Shown piece after piece: positions 10,356 through 20,219 of a stretch of DNA of 64,000 nucleotides. Origin of the DNA: Diploptera punctata (Eukaryota; Arthropoda; Insecta; Blattodea; Blaberidae); assembly GCA_030220185.1 (NCBI GenBank), contig JASPKZ010007553.1:85001-149000 (forward strand). The letters run 5' to 3'. Numbering within the stretch: position 1 is the stretch's first letter; the number at the start of each line of letters is the position of its first letter. The notes beneath the pieces were generated by a model. That model ran no database searches. It was not told the origin of the DNA and saw nothing but the letters and a program-made list of their open reading frames with translations. The position numbers and the translations under genes are program-made.

Positions 10356-11207
10356 CTATTTTTTTTCTATGAAGTGCGTGGAGTCTTTTACAAACGTGTC
10401 AGTTTTTCCAATATACGGTTTCAATAGTGAGGCGAGAAACTTGGCGAGTTCATATGTAGGTGATCCAATGGCCGAAACAATAGGTCTGAGTGGTGTTCCT
10501 TCCTTGTGTATCTTTGGTAATCCATACAATCTTGGTGGCAGTGCTTCTGATTTGTACAATCCTCGTTTAGTGTCTTCATCAAGTGTGGAGCTCTTGATAA
10601 GTTTATTGGATTTACGTAGAACTCTTGCTGTAGGATCAGTTTTAAGAATCTTGTATGTCTCTGGATCTAAAAGCTGTTGCATTTTCTGGTTGTATTGTTC
10701 TGTTTCCATGATGACGGTGGCATTTCCTTTATCTGCAGGAAGAACGATGATGTCTTTGTCTTCGTTTAGATTATGTAAAGCTACTTTTTCTTTTCGTGAT
10801 AAATTACTCACCGGTGGTTTGGTTTTACGGAGAATGCGAGACACTTCGCCCCTTATTTCCTCACTCTGATGAATAGGCAGCTGCCTTATTCCGGCTTCTA
10901 CATTGGCTATGATGTCTTCAATAGGTACTGTTTTAGGTGTTACAGCAAAATTTCCTCCTTTGGCAAGTACCGATATTTCTTCTTCGTTGAGTTGCCGGTC
11001 TGTCAAATTTACTACCGCTCTTGAGTTGGGTGGTTTATTTCTGTTTTCTTGATGATTTTTTATGTATTTTTGTTTCTGTCGTTCCGTGTTTTTCTCTATG
11101 GTTCGGCAAAAGCTGTGGTATGTGATGTTGTCAACCTTCTCCCAGTCTCTCTCACTGAGAATATTGCTAATCTTCAGATGTAAGTAAAAAAGTTCTTGAT
11201 CATTCAT
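10356..11207 (-). CDS. Penelope-like element: N-terminal region and RT fingers
   Basis: A 283-codon frame that starts at an ATG; the same frame stays open upstream to about 11356 (reading NFYDANKIFKTTKAKRIYGR), so the true start may lie further out. Residues 150-170 give VLPADKGNATVIM and residues 223-243 LPPRLYGLPKIHKEGTPLRP, both hallmark motifs of Penelope-type RTs. The frame breaks at FIEKK where the minus-strand sequence has eight A residues; the plus-strand copy has six and keeps the frame (FIEKIDALKLKPNDKIISFD). The break is a homopolymer difference, so it could be a base-calling error. Confidence 0.88.
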   Translation of the reverse strand: MNDQELFYLHLKISNILSERDWEKVDNITYHSFCRTIEKNTERQKQKYIKNHQENRNKPPNSRAVVNLTDRQLNEEEISVLAKGGNFAVTPKTVPIEDIIANVEAGIRQLPIHQSEEIRGEVSRILRKTKPPVSNLSRKEKVALHNLNEDKDIIVLPADKGNATVIMETEQYNQKMQQLLDPETYKILKTDPTARVLRKSNKLIKSSTLDEDTKRGLYKSEALPPRLYGLPKIHKEGTPLRPIVSAIGSPTYELAKFLASLLKPYIGKTDTFVKDSTHFIEKK

Positions 11208-11477
11208 CCCTAGGGTTCGTCTTGTATCATGAATTCGTTCTCTAAGAAGAGCCCGTTCCGTTCGTCCATATATCCTCTTAGCCTTTGTCGTTTTAAAGAT
11301 TTTGTTTGCATCGTAGAAATTGAGGGATAGTTCCCGTGTCTCTGCACCGTAGAAGAAAGCTTAAATTGCACAGAAAGCGTCCTTTTTTCTTTCTTAATTC
11401 TTCAAATTTCCGAATAGAAAGCAAACAGACTTCCGTAGAGGTGCTTAATATTTAATTGTAGTATCGGTACTTGCCAA

Positions 11478-13398
11478 AGGAGTAAATTTTTGCTGTAACA
11501 CCTAAAACAGTACCTATTGAAGACATCATAGCCAATGTAGAAGCCCGGAATAAGGCAGCTGCCTATTCATCAGAGTGAGGAAATAAGGGCGAAGTGTCTC
11601 GCATTCTCCGTAAAAACCAAACCACCGGTGAGTAATTTATCACGAAAAGAAAAAGTAGCTTTACATAATCTAAACGAAGACAAAGACATCATCGTTCTTC
11701 CTGCAGATAAAGGAAATGCCACCGTCATCATGGAAACAGAACATTACAACCAGAAAATGCAACAGCTTTTAGATCCAGAGACATACAAGATTCTTAAAAA
11801 CTGATCCTACAGCAAGAGTTCTACGTAAATCCAATAAACTTATCAAGAGCTCCACACTTGATGAAGACACTAAACGAGGATTGTACAAATCCGAAGCACT
11901 GCCACCAAGATTGTATGGATTACCAAAGATACACAAGGACGGAACACCACTCAGACCTACTATTGTTTCGGCCATTGGATCACCTACATATGAACTCGCC
12001 AAGTTTCTCGCCTCACTATTGAAACCGTATATTGGAAAAACTGACACGTTTGTAAAAGACTCCACGCACTTCATAGAAAAAATAGACGCTCTGAAACTCA
12101 AGCCAAACGATAAAATAATAAGCTTCGATGTGGTTTCTTTATTTACTAAGATACCTATCCCAGACACTATGACATACTTGCAGAGAACTCTTTTCCCCAG
12201 ACATAGTAGCGCTGTATAACATATGCCTCACAGAAACGTATTTCCAATGGGGAGGAATATTCTACGAGCAAATAGATGGCGTGGCCATGGGAAGTCCATT
12301 AAGCCCCGTAATAGCCAATTTTTACATGGAACAATTTGAAAAAACAGGCCTTGGAGAATGCTACATTAAGACCTTCAGTTTGGCTGAGATATGTGGACGA
12401 CAACATTCGTCATTTGGGGAGCATGGTGAAGAAGAACTTGATAACTTCAGGCAACATTTAAATGGTATTTGTCCCAGCATCCAATTCACCCTGGAAAGAG
12501 AAGAGAACAACAGTCTACCGTTTTTGGATTGTTTTAGTAATTCGAAAACCAAGACATGACACTTGGACACAAGGTATACAGGAAAAAGACTCACACAGAC
12601 AGATACCTACATAAGCGGTCCAACCATCATCCCAGACAAAAAACGCGGAACTATTAAAACCCTGGTGGAACGAGCCAAAAGGATTTCGGAACCACAGTAT
12701 CTACAAGAAGAAATTAATCATCTCCAAGCAGCGTTTCAATCCAATGGATACAGCAAAACAGATTTTCGCCGAGCCATAAATCCCAATAAATACAAATCCG
12801 AAAACGGGAACAAGGAGGAGGCAAAGGGTAAGGTGTAACCTACCATATATCAAGACAATAACGGAGAGAATTGGTCGAATATTAAATAAATATAACATAT
12901 CTACAACCTACAAGCCAACACAAAAAATCAGCAATATACTGCGCCCAGCCAAAGATACAAGAGATCCGTTAAGTACTGCCGGTATATATCGCATCCCTTG
13001 CAGTTGTGGACAGGTTTATATCGGCACAACAAAAAGAATGGTTACCACAAGATTGCAAGAACACAAGAGGCATTGCAGACTAAAACAAAAAGAAAAATCA
13101 GCCGTAGCGGAAACACTGGATGAACAACCAAGAACATGTAATAAGATTCGAAGAAACACAGGTACTGTCCCAAACATCACATTATTACACCAGACTGTAC
13201 AGAGAAGCCATTGAAATATATAAACACAAAAATTCCTTTAACAAAAAAGAAGAAACCATGAAGATAAACAAAATCTGGATCCCGGCACTGCACAATACGA
13301 CAACGAAGCCTATGACTTCTGCTAGCGACAGCCTGGACAAAACAGCACGCAACACGGACCGCGCAGAAACCGCCTCTCCACCAGGGGCGTGCCTATAA
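11478..13398 (+). pseudogene. Penelope-like element, inverted second copy
   Basis: The same protein is readable in broken frames: YKSEALPPRLYGLPKIHKDG near 11880, GSPLSPVIANFYMEQFEK near 12285, RAKRISEPQYLQEEINHLQA near 12690 and MNNQEHVIRFEETQVLS from 13120. The GIY-YIG strand lies at 12975-13025. The copy lacks the first ~300 bp present in the minus-strand copy. Many one-base differences from the other arm, mostly in homopolymers (for example near 11548, 11586, 11622 and 11800), break the frame repeatedly. Substitutions between the arms are rare by comparison. Confidence 0.85.
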
Positions 13399-13464
13399 AT
13401 AGGGAGGGAGTTTCCAACGACCAGCCAGTCTGCAGCCGACTGTTGAGGAGTTCACAGAGAGCAC

Positions 13465-13520
13465 GCAGTATCTCCTGAAGATGTCTACCGCAGCAGTAGA
13501 CGAAACGTCGAGTAGAAGAA
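13465..13520 (+). ncRNA. Hammerhead ribozyme motif, Penelope right arm
   Basis: CTGAAGA lies at 13475-13481. Stem II is GTCTAC (13483-13488) with GTAGAC (13496-13501). GAAA follows at 13502-13505, then the self-complementary ACGT (13505-13508) as stem III. The predicted cleavage is after C13509. Stem I can pair CTC (13472-13474) with GAG (13510-13512) and, past an internal loop, CAGT with ACTG. Identical to the motif at the opposite end of the inverted pair. Confidence 0.72.
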
Positions 13521-13597
13521 CGACTGGACCACGGCCTATATGCCCGGAAGACGAACCTAATAGGGATCAAGACGCCGGCCGTGAAAGCCTACAGTTA

Positions 13598-13603
13598 TAC
13601 ATA

Positions 13604-13643
<40 letters not shown>

Positions 13644-13675
13644 TATTATTATTATTATTATTTATTACTGTTATT
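13598..13675. repeat. (ATT)n microsatellite
   Basis: Trinucleotide ATT runs with a few interruptions follow the Penelope end after a ~25-bp segment. Penelope-like ends and LINE ends in this window repeatedly sit against ATT tracts. Confidence 0.85.
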
Positions 13676-13852
13676 ATTGTTGTTATTGTTTTTAATAATA
13701 ATAATATTCTTAGAACCAAATTAATGGAAAACTGATAAAATATTTACCACAATCCTAACTAGATAGATTATTAAGGTTGTTTAATATGTGTTGGAAAAGA
13801 TGACATATACCAGATGAATGGGGAACAGACATTGTCATGTCTATATTTAAAT

Positions 13853-14318
13853 AAATAATAGTTTTAAAAAACTAAAACAACACGCTTTATTAGAAAACCG
13901 AACTAAAAAATGAAAAATAATTTTAATTTCCAACACGCTTGGGATAAAATTAAAGTGGTCAACAAAAAAAAATCTCCAACACATCTAGAATAAAACTAGA
14001 GTTATCTACAAAAAAAATAATAATTTTACCATCAAAAGCGTGTGATGCTCTATATCAATTAATATATTTGATAATAAATATATATTGGTAAAAGTAAAGT
14101 CTCTAAGAATAAAACGTAAAAATCATAAAACGCACCCCACGCTTTTGATGGTAAAATTATTTTTTTTGTAGATAACTCTAGTTGTAATCTATATGTGTTG
14201 GAGATGATTTTTTTTGTTGACCACTTTTATTTTATCCCAAGCGTGTTGGAAATTAAAATTATTTTTAATTTTTTAGTTCGGTTTTCTAATCAAGCATGTT
14301 GCTTTAGTTTTTTTTTAA
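13853..14318. repeat. Long hairpin MITE, ~185-bp arms
   Basis: The left arm (13853-14040) contains ACTAAAACAACACGC, TTTCCAACACGCTTGGGATA, GAGTTATCTACAAAAAAAAT and ACCATCAAAAGCGTG. Each has its complement in the same order in the right arm (14132-14318). A ~90-bp loop separates them. There is no coding sequence. It is a foldback DNA element of unknown family. Confidence 0.8.
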
Positions 14319-14405
14319 TTTTAAGTTTTTAATTTTTAGTTTAATTGGTTGTCATAAACCGGAATCCCATGAAAATTTAATTGCTTAATACTCTTCTAAA
14401 AAATT

Positions 14406-14500
14406 CCTTCCGACCGGATTTGAACCAGCGACCTATGGATTACTGAAAATATATAGCCTACCACTACAGTCCACCGCTCTACCAACTGAGCTCTTACAAC
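14406..14500 (-). pseudogene. tRNA-Tyr(GTA)-like sequence with intron
   Basis: Read on the minus strand: D-arm GCTCAGTTGGTAGAGC, anticodon arm GTGGA-CTGTAG, a ~21-nt intron-like insert (from TGGTAGGC to about TTTCAG), closing strand TCCAT, then GGTCGCTGGTTCAAATCC as T-arm with a perfect B box. The layout and the post-anticodon intron match eukaryotic tRNA-Tyr. The 3' acceptor strand CGGAAGG has no partner: the 5' strand reads GTTGTAA. It is therefore a tRNA-Tyr pseudogene or the head of a SINE. Confidence 0.6.
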
Positions 14501-14544
14501 GATTGACTAAAAAGTCAATAAGTCCGCAACCTATTATACCGGTT

Positions 14545-14885
14545 TTATTATTTTGATTTTCTGATGATTCTGGCCAGGATTTTAGAAACAAAAAATTTAT
14601 GAAATTATTGTATTGTCATTGATCCTTTACAAGAATACAACGTTTCATGTCGATCCAATGTTTTTAAGTGGGTGAAAATCGTGTTGAAAGATTCCGTTAC
14701 ATAGATATATGGATACTTTTTTTGATGTCCTGATGATCCTGGCCAGGATCTTAGAAAAAATATGAACTTATTATATTGGGAGTGGTCCTTTACAAGTATA
14801 CAAAGTTTTAAGTCGATCCAATCTTTTTAAGTGGGTAAAAATCATGTTGAAAGATTCCGTTACATAGATAGACAGATAAAGGCCA
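14545..14885. repeat. Tandem pair of ~165-bp units
   Basis: Both units contain TTCTGATGAT or CCTGATGAT, GGCCAGGATYTTAGAAA, GATCCTTTACAAG or GGTCCTTTACAAG, GTCGATCCAAT and GTTGAAAGATTCCGTTACAT. The second unit ends in GATAGACAGATAAAG. The family is unknown to me. Confidence 0.7.
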
Positions 14886-14904
14886 AGCTAACATAAAGCG
14901 TGTA

Positions 14905-16275
14905 AAAAAGGTTGCAAGGACGACTGTAATAATTACAGAGGGATTACTCCACTGAATACTTGTTATAAACTTTACGCAAGGATGTTAACTAATCGAATAA
15001 AGAATATAACTAAATATCTATTAGAATCACAAAATGGTTTCCGATAAGAGAGATCCTGCCTAGATTGTATATTTACAGCAGCACAGAAAATTGAAAAGAA
15101 AGACAAGAATTTAATTTGCAATTATACATAGACTTCATATATTATCTAAAATCCATCGACAGGGTAGAAAGAGAAATTCTGTGGAACATATTAACCGAAA
15201 GGGATTTTCCAAAACATATTATAAGAGCTTTTCAAAGCTTATGTGCAAATACAAACATCAAAATAAAGAGTGGAAATATTATATCAAAATACGAAATCGT
15301 AATAAACCAGAAATTACGACAAGAGTGTCCTCGTTCACCCACACTCTTCAATTTATATATTGACGAAGTCCTCAGAAAATGGCAACTGACTTAAAATCCA
15401 ATAATAAAATTTGTGTTGACACACTAATATTTGCTGTTTATCAGGCTATAATGGCTTCTTCAGAGAATTACTTAAAAACAGCAATTTTTAAATAAATTAC
15501 TATTGCACAAAATTACAACCTAGAAATTTCTTCAACAAAAACTAATTTATTGCCCCGTGTGGCAAATAAATGGAAAGAAGAAAAATTGTACTAAATGACA
15601 AACGCGACAACAAGTATATTTCAATTATCTAGGTGTATCTTTAGGCTGTAATAGAGAAAAATACATAAATAATAAATTAAAAATAGTTCAATATTTATGT
15701 GGCATCCTTAAAAGAACACTGGGAAAGAAAGTAAGAAAATAAATATATTTAAAATTTTATAAAGTATTTGCTGTACCTGCAATATTATATGGCCCAGAAA
15801 TATGGACTTTGAATAAACTGTCAATTAAAAGAATAAAAGCCGCAGAAAGTAAATATTTACGATTTCTGGCTGGATATACTATAATGGAGAACAAATGAAG
15901 TAAATATATTCGTAAAGAACTACAAATATTCAGTTTGACAGAGACAATATTATGAATCTGTCTGCAGAATGGATACCAACAGACTGCCTAGGAAAATATA
16001 TTAACTTAGGCTTTCACGGCCGGAGTTACTATGATGATCTTGTATTAGATTTTCGTGCTGCTGGCCGTGGTCTTAAGGCTTGTAGTTCCCTCAAGACCAC
16101 GGCCAACACCCTGAAATCTTCTACAGGATCATCATATGCCTAGGAAAAGTCTGAATTTCAACCAAGAGGAGGGAAAAGAGATCGGGGACACCCACAAAAG
16201 AGATGGACACAGCAGCTATGATACTTGGAGCCGAAACGAACCAAAAAGTTTTAATCCTTGTAAGAAGAAGAATTA
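14905..16275 (+). pseudogene. LINE-B reverse transcriptase, decayed
   Basis: Fragments of a non-LTR RT can be followed: NYRGITPLNTCYKL-like text near 14930, LYIDFIYYLKSIDRVEREIL near 15122, QKLRQECPRSPTLFNLYIDE near 15310 (the PTLF motif before the catalytic strand), then a region near 15430 where YADD would lie but is lost, YKVFAVPAILYGPEIWTLNK near 15760 and RMDTNRLPRK near 15970. The 3' end is marked by AAGAAGAAGAA near 16262, the GAA tail of this family. Stops and shifts are frequent, so the copy is old. A 140-bp foldback interrupts it at 15997. Confidence 0.8.
15997..16136. mobile_element. Foldback element related to Penelope termini, ribozyme lost
   Basis: The 12-bp direct repeat TGCCTAGGAAAA flanks the insert at 15985-15996 and 16137-16148. 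The arms carry GGCCGGAGTTACTATGATGA and GCTGGCCGTGGTCTTAAGGC with their complements, the terminal wording of the hammerhead foldbacks at 28271, 41158 and 53135. The CGACGTTTCG segment and the hammerhead itself are deleted. Confidence 0.75.
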
Positions 16276-16814
16276 CTATCAATATATTCTATGTACGCTT
16301 TTCTAGAAATATTATTATCACATATTACATACTTTTGTCCAGTTACATACTTCTTTCTATATTCGAACTTAGCAAAGCTGGTCTCTTGGGATTTGTTATA
16401 AATTAGGCCTATAAAGATAACATTATATTTTCCAAATGCAAGACACGACATAGACAAAGTTTTACAATTATGTTGAATTTTTCGTGACTTTGCTAATGTT
16501 TCCTGTATAAATGTGCACGATTCCAAATTATTTATACAGAATTGTTTTGCTTGGATTTCCCTGAAATGAATAACAGGTTAGATTTAAAATAAAGATATGT
16601 AAATATATTAAATTTAATTGTTATATAGCGTGTTTTCACGGAATTAGTATTTTTGTAAAGATTTGATATAGAATAATATAAACAATTGAACATAATTTAA
16701 ACCTAAGCAGGAAGGTAATTTAAACAAGACTAGTACTGTTTCAACTGAAATATTTTCATGATGTTCATCTCTTCTTTTTCATGAACTTGTAGGATTTTCA
16801 TTCTGTTTATTTCC
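16276..16814. other. No gene recognised
   Basis: AT-rich sequence. A 91-codon minus-strand frame at 16251-16526 has no recognisable motif. Confidence 0.5.
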
Positions 16815-17015
16815 AAAATCACTCCTCGGAGGAAGACGTATAGGATGCGAATCCACTGTCTATCCATCTGTTAGCTGGTCTCCCTCTTGTTCTTCTCCAC
16901 TCCATTGGTCATTCTTATTTAGCTCTTTAGCAAGTCGGCTGTCTTCCATTCTTTCTATATAACCTTTCCAATATTTTGGTCTAACTATAATACATTTGTT
17001 TATGTCTTGAATATG
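16815..17015 (-). pseudogene. LINE C-terminal fragment
   Basis: The minus strand reads DINKCIIVRPKYWKGYIERM followed by EDSRLAKELNKNDQWSGEE and then QLTD. This is the tail region of the LINE-B type ORFs (RM-E-RLAK). No RT core is present. It meets a plus-strand LINE fragment at about 17020. Confidence 0.55.
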
Positions 17016-17019
17016 ACAT

Positions 17020-17130
17020 TTATAACTATTCCAATACTTACAAAGGGTGACAAAACTAAACCAGAAAATTAGCGTGGAATTAGTTACTTAATAATTCTCT
17101 AAAAGTAGTCACAAAAGTATTAAACAATTA
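17020..17130 (+). pseudogene. LINE reverse transcriptase fragment
   Basis: With shifts, the plus strand reads TKGDKTKPENXRGISYLI and VVTKVLNN, equivalent to the KGDK-NNYRGISLL motif of the RT fingers seen intact at 30840. About 35 residues only. Confidence 0.5.
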
Positions 17131-17177
17131 ATTAAATTGGCATTTCCGGATCCTTGATCTGGTCAAAAACTCTGATG

Positions 17178-17525
17178 GAATTGATATTTAACCTCTGGGG
17201 TGAATTTCGGTGAAGTCCGGAGGGTCTAACTTAGCCAAATCCACTCGCCTCACTTCCAAGTTGGGGCCCCTCGGGACCTTCTTAAGATCTTTTAGGATTT
17301 CAAGATGCAAAAGAGAAAGTGGGGCGTGGAAAGAAACGGGAAGCTACCAGACCTATATATCCCTAGTAAAGCTGTAAGCATGGTATTATGAGTCTTTCCA
17401 CGGTAAAAGACTCCGGACGTAAATTATCCCACCATTCGGATGTTCGGGAGGGGGATACTGCGGAAGGAAACATCATGCAGTCAGCTGAGTTTGCAGTGAA
17501 AGACCTGCTCTTGAGCAGAACACTA
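17178..17525 (+). repeat. SINE-like repeat with a diverged SINE-1 3' module
   Basis: The middle and end resemble the SINE-1 3' module: AACGGGAAGCTACCAGACC, CCCTAGTAAAGCTGTAAGC and TTTGCAGTGAAAGACCTGC, then a (GAAT)n tail at 17525-17540. The 5' part (CTGGGGTGAATTTCGGTG...) differs from SINE-1, so this is a related family or a hybrid. Confidence 0.55.
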
Positions 17526-17894
17526 TGAATGAATGAATGAATCCGTTTTCATGATGATGTTTACTGTAAATGTTAACATCAAATCACTGTATCTAGATGT
17601 GGTTGAGATACTACGTATCTTCGGCTCTCTGACTTTAAAATACATTTATATTTTTTGACTATACACTCATTAAATAAATGTGAAATGAAATTTATTCTCC
17701 AGAGATAAAACATACCATGCATTGCCTATCATGAAACTGATAAAGCATAATGCAAATGAACAATATTGTGTATAACTCGCAGCTTACACTTAGTCCTGAA
17801 ATATTATAGGGCGCAGAAAATTAATGGTTCGTAAATAATATCGAATCAACTTTATTTTGATTGAATAAATTTCATAAATTTCGATTAGCTATAC

Positions 17895-18165
17895 AATAAA
17901 TTAATAATAGACTGCGATGGACAGGATATGTGGCACGAATGGGGAATGTAAGATGTGCATGGAAGCTTCTTGTAGGAAAACCAAAGGTAAAACGCCCAGT
18001 TGGTAGACCAAGAAAGATTTGGGAGAATAACATTAACTATGATTTGAGGGAAATAGATTATGTAGGGGATGATTGGAAAACATTAGCTCAGGATATTGAT
18101 GTATGGAGAGCTTACGTCCGCGCAGCCATGAACCTACGGGTTCCATTGAGCCAGTGAGATAATTT
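17895..18165 (+). pseudogene. LINE-A 3' end fragment
   Basis: Reads TGYVARMGNVRCAWKLLVGK, PVGRPRKIWENNINYDLREI, DYVGDDWKTLAQDIDVWRAY and VRAAMNLRVPLSQ before a stop. This is the conserved C-terminus of the LINE-A ORF. It is 5'-truncated and followed by a (TA)n run at 18166-18201. Confidence 0.85.
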
Positions 18166-18168
18166 AAG

Positions 18169-18204
<36 letters not shown>

Positions 18205-18317
18205 GAAAGCAACGGGAAGCTACCACACCTACAATTCCCTAGTAAAGCTGCAAAGCATAGCATGAGAATGCTATGATTGCAGTGAAAGACCTCCCCTCGG
18301 GCAGAATTACTATGGAT

Positions 18318-18320
<3 letters not shown>
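18205..18320 (+). repeat. SINE-1 3' module between two (TA)n tracts
   Basis: Contains AACGGGAAGCTACCACACCT, CTAGTAAAGCTGCAAAGC, AATGCTATGATTGCAGTGAA and GGGCAGAATTACTATGGATG, identical in order to the 3' half of the full SINE-1 at 34685. The tRNA-like head is absent. (TA)n tracts lie at 18166-18201 and 18321-18351. Confidence 0.8.
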
Positions 18321-18359
<39 letters not shown>

Positions 18360-18370
18360 AAGAAAAATAA

Positions 18371-18440
18371 TGCTCGGACGGGACTTGAACCTGGACCTCT
18401 GGATTTATATCCCAGTGCGCTACCGATTACGCACCGAGCA
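18371..18440 (-). ncRNA. tRNA-like cassette with AT-rich tail
   Basis: On the minus strand the acceptor strands TGCTCGG and CCGAGCA pair over 7 bp. GTAATCGGTAGCGC and CCAGGTTCAAGTCCC resemble A and B boxes. The anticodon-like loop is ATATAAA on a CTGGG/TCCAG stem; its triplet ATA is not a normal anticodon, and the T-stem pairs poorly. After the 3' end comes TTATTTTTCTTATCAT and then (AT)n. A second cassette with a similar tail lies at 40019. Likely a tRNA-derived SINE rather than a working tRNA. Confidence 0.55.
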
Positions 18441-18622
18441 AGGCTAGTACAAACATTCATTTTTATTATATATATTCTCTTTTTTAGTAGATGTTGTGGG
18501 AACTCGGTCTCCACTGCCACCTAGTAGCTCCTATCACATGTAAGCAAAGTAAAGAGAATATTTTTACTTTATAGTAGTGACGCTTTATCGATGTTATAAT
18601 TTTATATATACATACACAAGAT

Positions 18623-19630
18623 GACTTCTAGGGGTTGTAGACGTCTAAGGGATATAGAGGGGACTTAATAGACAACGTTTTGATAAGTAGCCCATGTCCG
18701 GAAACGTGTCATTTCGATGTAAAATAGATTTGAAGATCAAAACACAATGATATCGTGTGTCTTGTGTTTCAGAATAAGTATTACAGACTTCTAGGGGTTG
18801 TGCTACAAGTGTGGTTCCACGTGGCGACCCTGTTGTTCTTTGTACAAAGTGTACCTGCGACGCATAGTTTCATACATACGCCTCTCAAAACCTAGTGTGT
18901 GCTCAATAATTCCTCCTGCCGCCAGAATTCGTGCAAGAATATCTTCCTCTGACTCGACAGACGTAGTACAACCTCTATAAGTCTGTAATATGTATTCTGA
19001 AACACAGGCCACATGATATCAGCCAATTGTGTTTCGATCTTCAAACTTATCTTCTTCTTCTTCTTCTTCTTCTTCTTCTTCACTTCACAGGCTAGGCAAA
19101 ATGCCTGTTCCACCTCACAGTTTTTCTGTACATCTTTTTACTGGTCTTCCTACATTTCTTGAACCTCTTGGCTTGCAGTTAAATGCTGCTTTTGGTAATC
19201 TTGTTACGTTCATTCTTTCTACACGTCTAAACCATTTTTCTCTATATTCTTTGATTTAATCATTAAATGGATATATATTTAACTCTTTTCTTATATCTTC
19301 ATTCTTTATCAGATCAAATCTTGTGCAGCCTTTTGTTCTTCTAAGGAAGTTCATTTCTACGCTTTGTATTCTACTTTGTAATATTTTTGTCATTACCCAA
19401 GTTTCACTCCCATGAAGTAATCTAGTATCATTTCTTGTTTTGTTCTTTAATGCTCTATGTATAGTTTCACATATCATTTGAAATCTTGACAGTTTCACAT
19501 TTACGTCCTTCAAACTTATTTTACATCGAAATGGTACGTTTCCGGATGTGGGTTCCATATCAAAACTTTATCTACTAAGTCCCCTCTACATCCCCTAAAA
19601 GTCTGTAATATTTATTCTGAACTACCCTGT
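18623..19630 (-). mobile_element. Composite mariner-like MITE, copy 2, split by LINE-B
   Basis: Left and right arms share GGGGACTTAATAGA, TTTTGATAAG, TTTCGATGTAAAATA and ATTACAGACTTCTAGGGG, as in the copies at 5585 and 50022. The minus-strand core (18803-19012) reads DILARILAAGGIIEHTLGFE and RRMYETMRRRYTLYKEQQG, then HVEPHL. The LINE-B piece at 19051-19507 interrupts the right arm. The extreme left end is worn. Confidence 0.7.
19051..19507 (-). pseudogene. LINE-B 3' fragment in the composite MITE
   Basis: The 12-bp direct repeat CTTCAAACTTAT at 19039-19050 and 19508-19519 marks a clean insertion. The minus strand reads VNVKLSRFQMICETIHRALK, LLHGSETWVMTKILQSRIQS, KWFRRVERMNVTRLPKAAFN and GSRNVGRPVKR, the LINE-B C-terminus. 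It ends in a (GAA)n tail, seen on the plus strand as (TTC)n from 19051. It is 5'-truncated as usual for target-primed insertion. Confidence 0.88.
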
Positions 19631-20219
19631 TTATATTTATATACATACATACATGCGTGTTATTGTACGTAAGCGGTTTCTCACGAACACTGTAGACTTG
19701 TATGGACAGAGGAATTTGTGGACACGAGATAGAATGCCATAAATGCGAGTGTTACAATGTCCATATGAAGATGTAGACATGTAAGCTCAGTGATACCCAA
19801 CACCTTGTCCTCGTGGTCCATATCTTGTGTTCTTTACGTCCTCCTGACATCACACAGGTGGCTGTAAAAATACCTTCCTACCTCCAATGTCAGACAATTT
19901 ACAATGTGTCGACTTGGAGTCACATCAAATACACCACTTTAACATTTTTAACAAAATTTAACTCTACTTCTTTAACATAGTATTAAAACTTACATTCTGA
20001 AGTCATTTATTATATCTTGAACTTTGCTTGAAAAACAAGACTATCTTACTTGCGGTTCATAAAAACAAAATGTCTAAGATATGCTACAATCCCTATATGT
20101 ATAAAACGCGTACTATAATGCACCAATAATTTATTCGTTCTAAATGTTCGTAAAGAAATAATAAATCCATGCACGGCATTTATAAATTATTATTCTTTCC
20201 TCCCCTCTCATTTTACGAA
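19631..20219. other. No gene recognised
   Basis: Unassigned sequence with no motif-bearing frame. Text such as ACATCACACAGGTGGCTGT suggests old repeat material but cannot be assigned. Confidence 0.5.

Larger units (their letters stand above)
8880..13575. mobile_element. Head-to-head pair of Penelope-like retroelements
   Basis: The left arm (8880 to about 10985, minus strand) and the right arm (about 11478-13575, plus strand) are near-identical inverted copies of one Penelope-like element. The central ~490 bp belongs to the 5' part of the minus copy only. Both outer ends finish with TTGATCCCTATTAGG or its complement; (ATT)n follows directly on the left and after ~30 bp on the right. Both carry a hammerhead motif just inside. 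Penelope elements encode a telomerase-related reverse transcriptase plus a GIY-YIG endonuclease, and both domains are readable here. Confidence 0.92.

Noticed and set aside
10369..10869. 166-codon plus-strand frame
   Set aside because: It lies antisense to the Penelope RT N-terminal frame and mirrors its codon pattern; no independent motif.
10356..11207. A retron or diversity-generating RT
   Set aside because: The PADKGNATV and RLYGLPKIHK motifs plus a GIY-YIG endonuclease identify a Penelope-like element.
11769..12167. 132-codon minus-strand frame
   Set aside because: Antisense shadow of the plus-strand Penelope copy; it repeats the same antisense text seen at 10369-10869.
8880..13575. The inverted Penelope pair as a hairpin-read assembly artefact
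   Set aside because: The arms differ in length, in many indels and in some substitutions, and the outer flanks are different; an artefactual hairpin would be symmetric. Long-read checking is still advisable.
14545..14885. CTGATGAT motif in the tandem pair as a hammerhead
   Set aside because: No GAAA with a pairing stem II follows at the right distance.
18033..18356. 107-codon minus-strand frame with YIYIYI runs
   Set aside because: It spans two (TA)n tracts and a SINE-1 fragment; the repeats create the frame.
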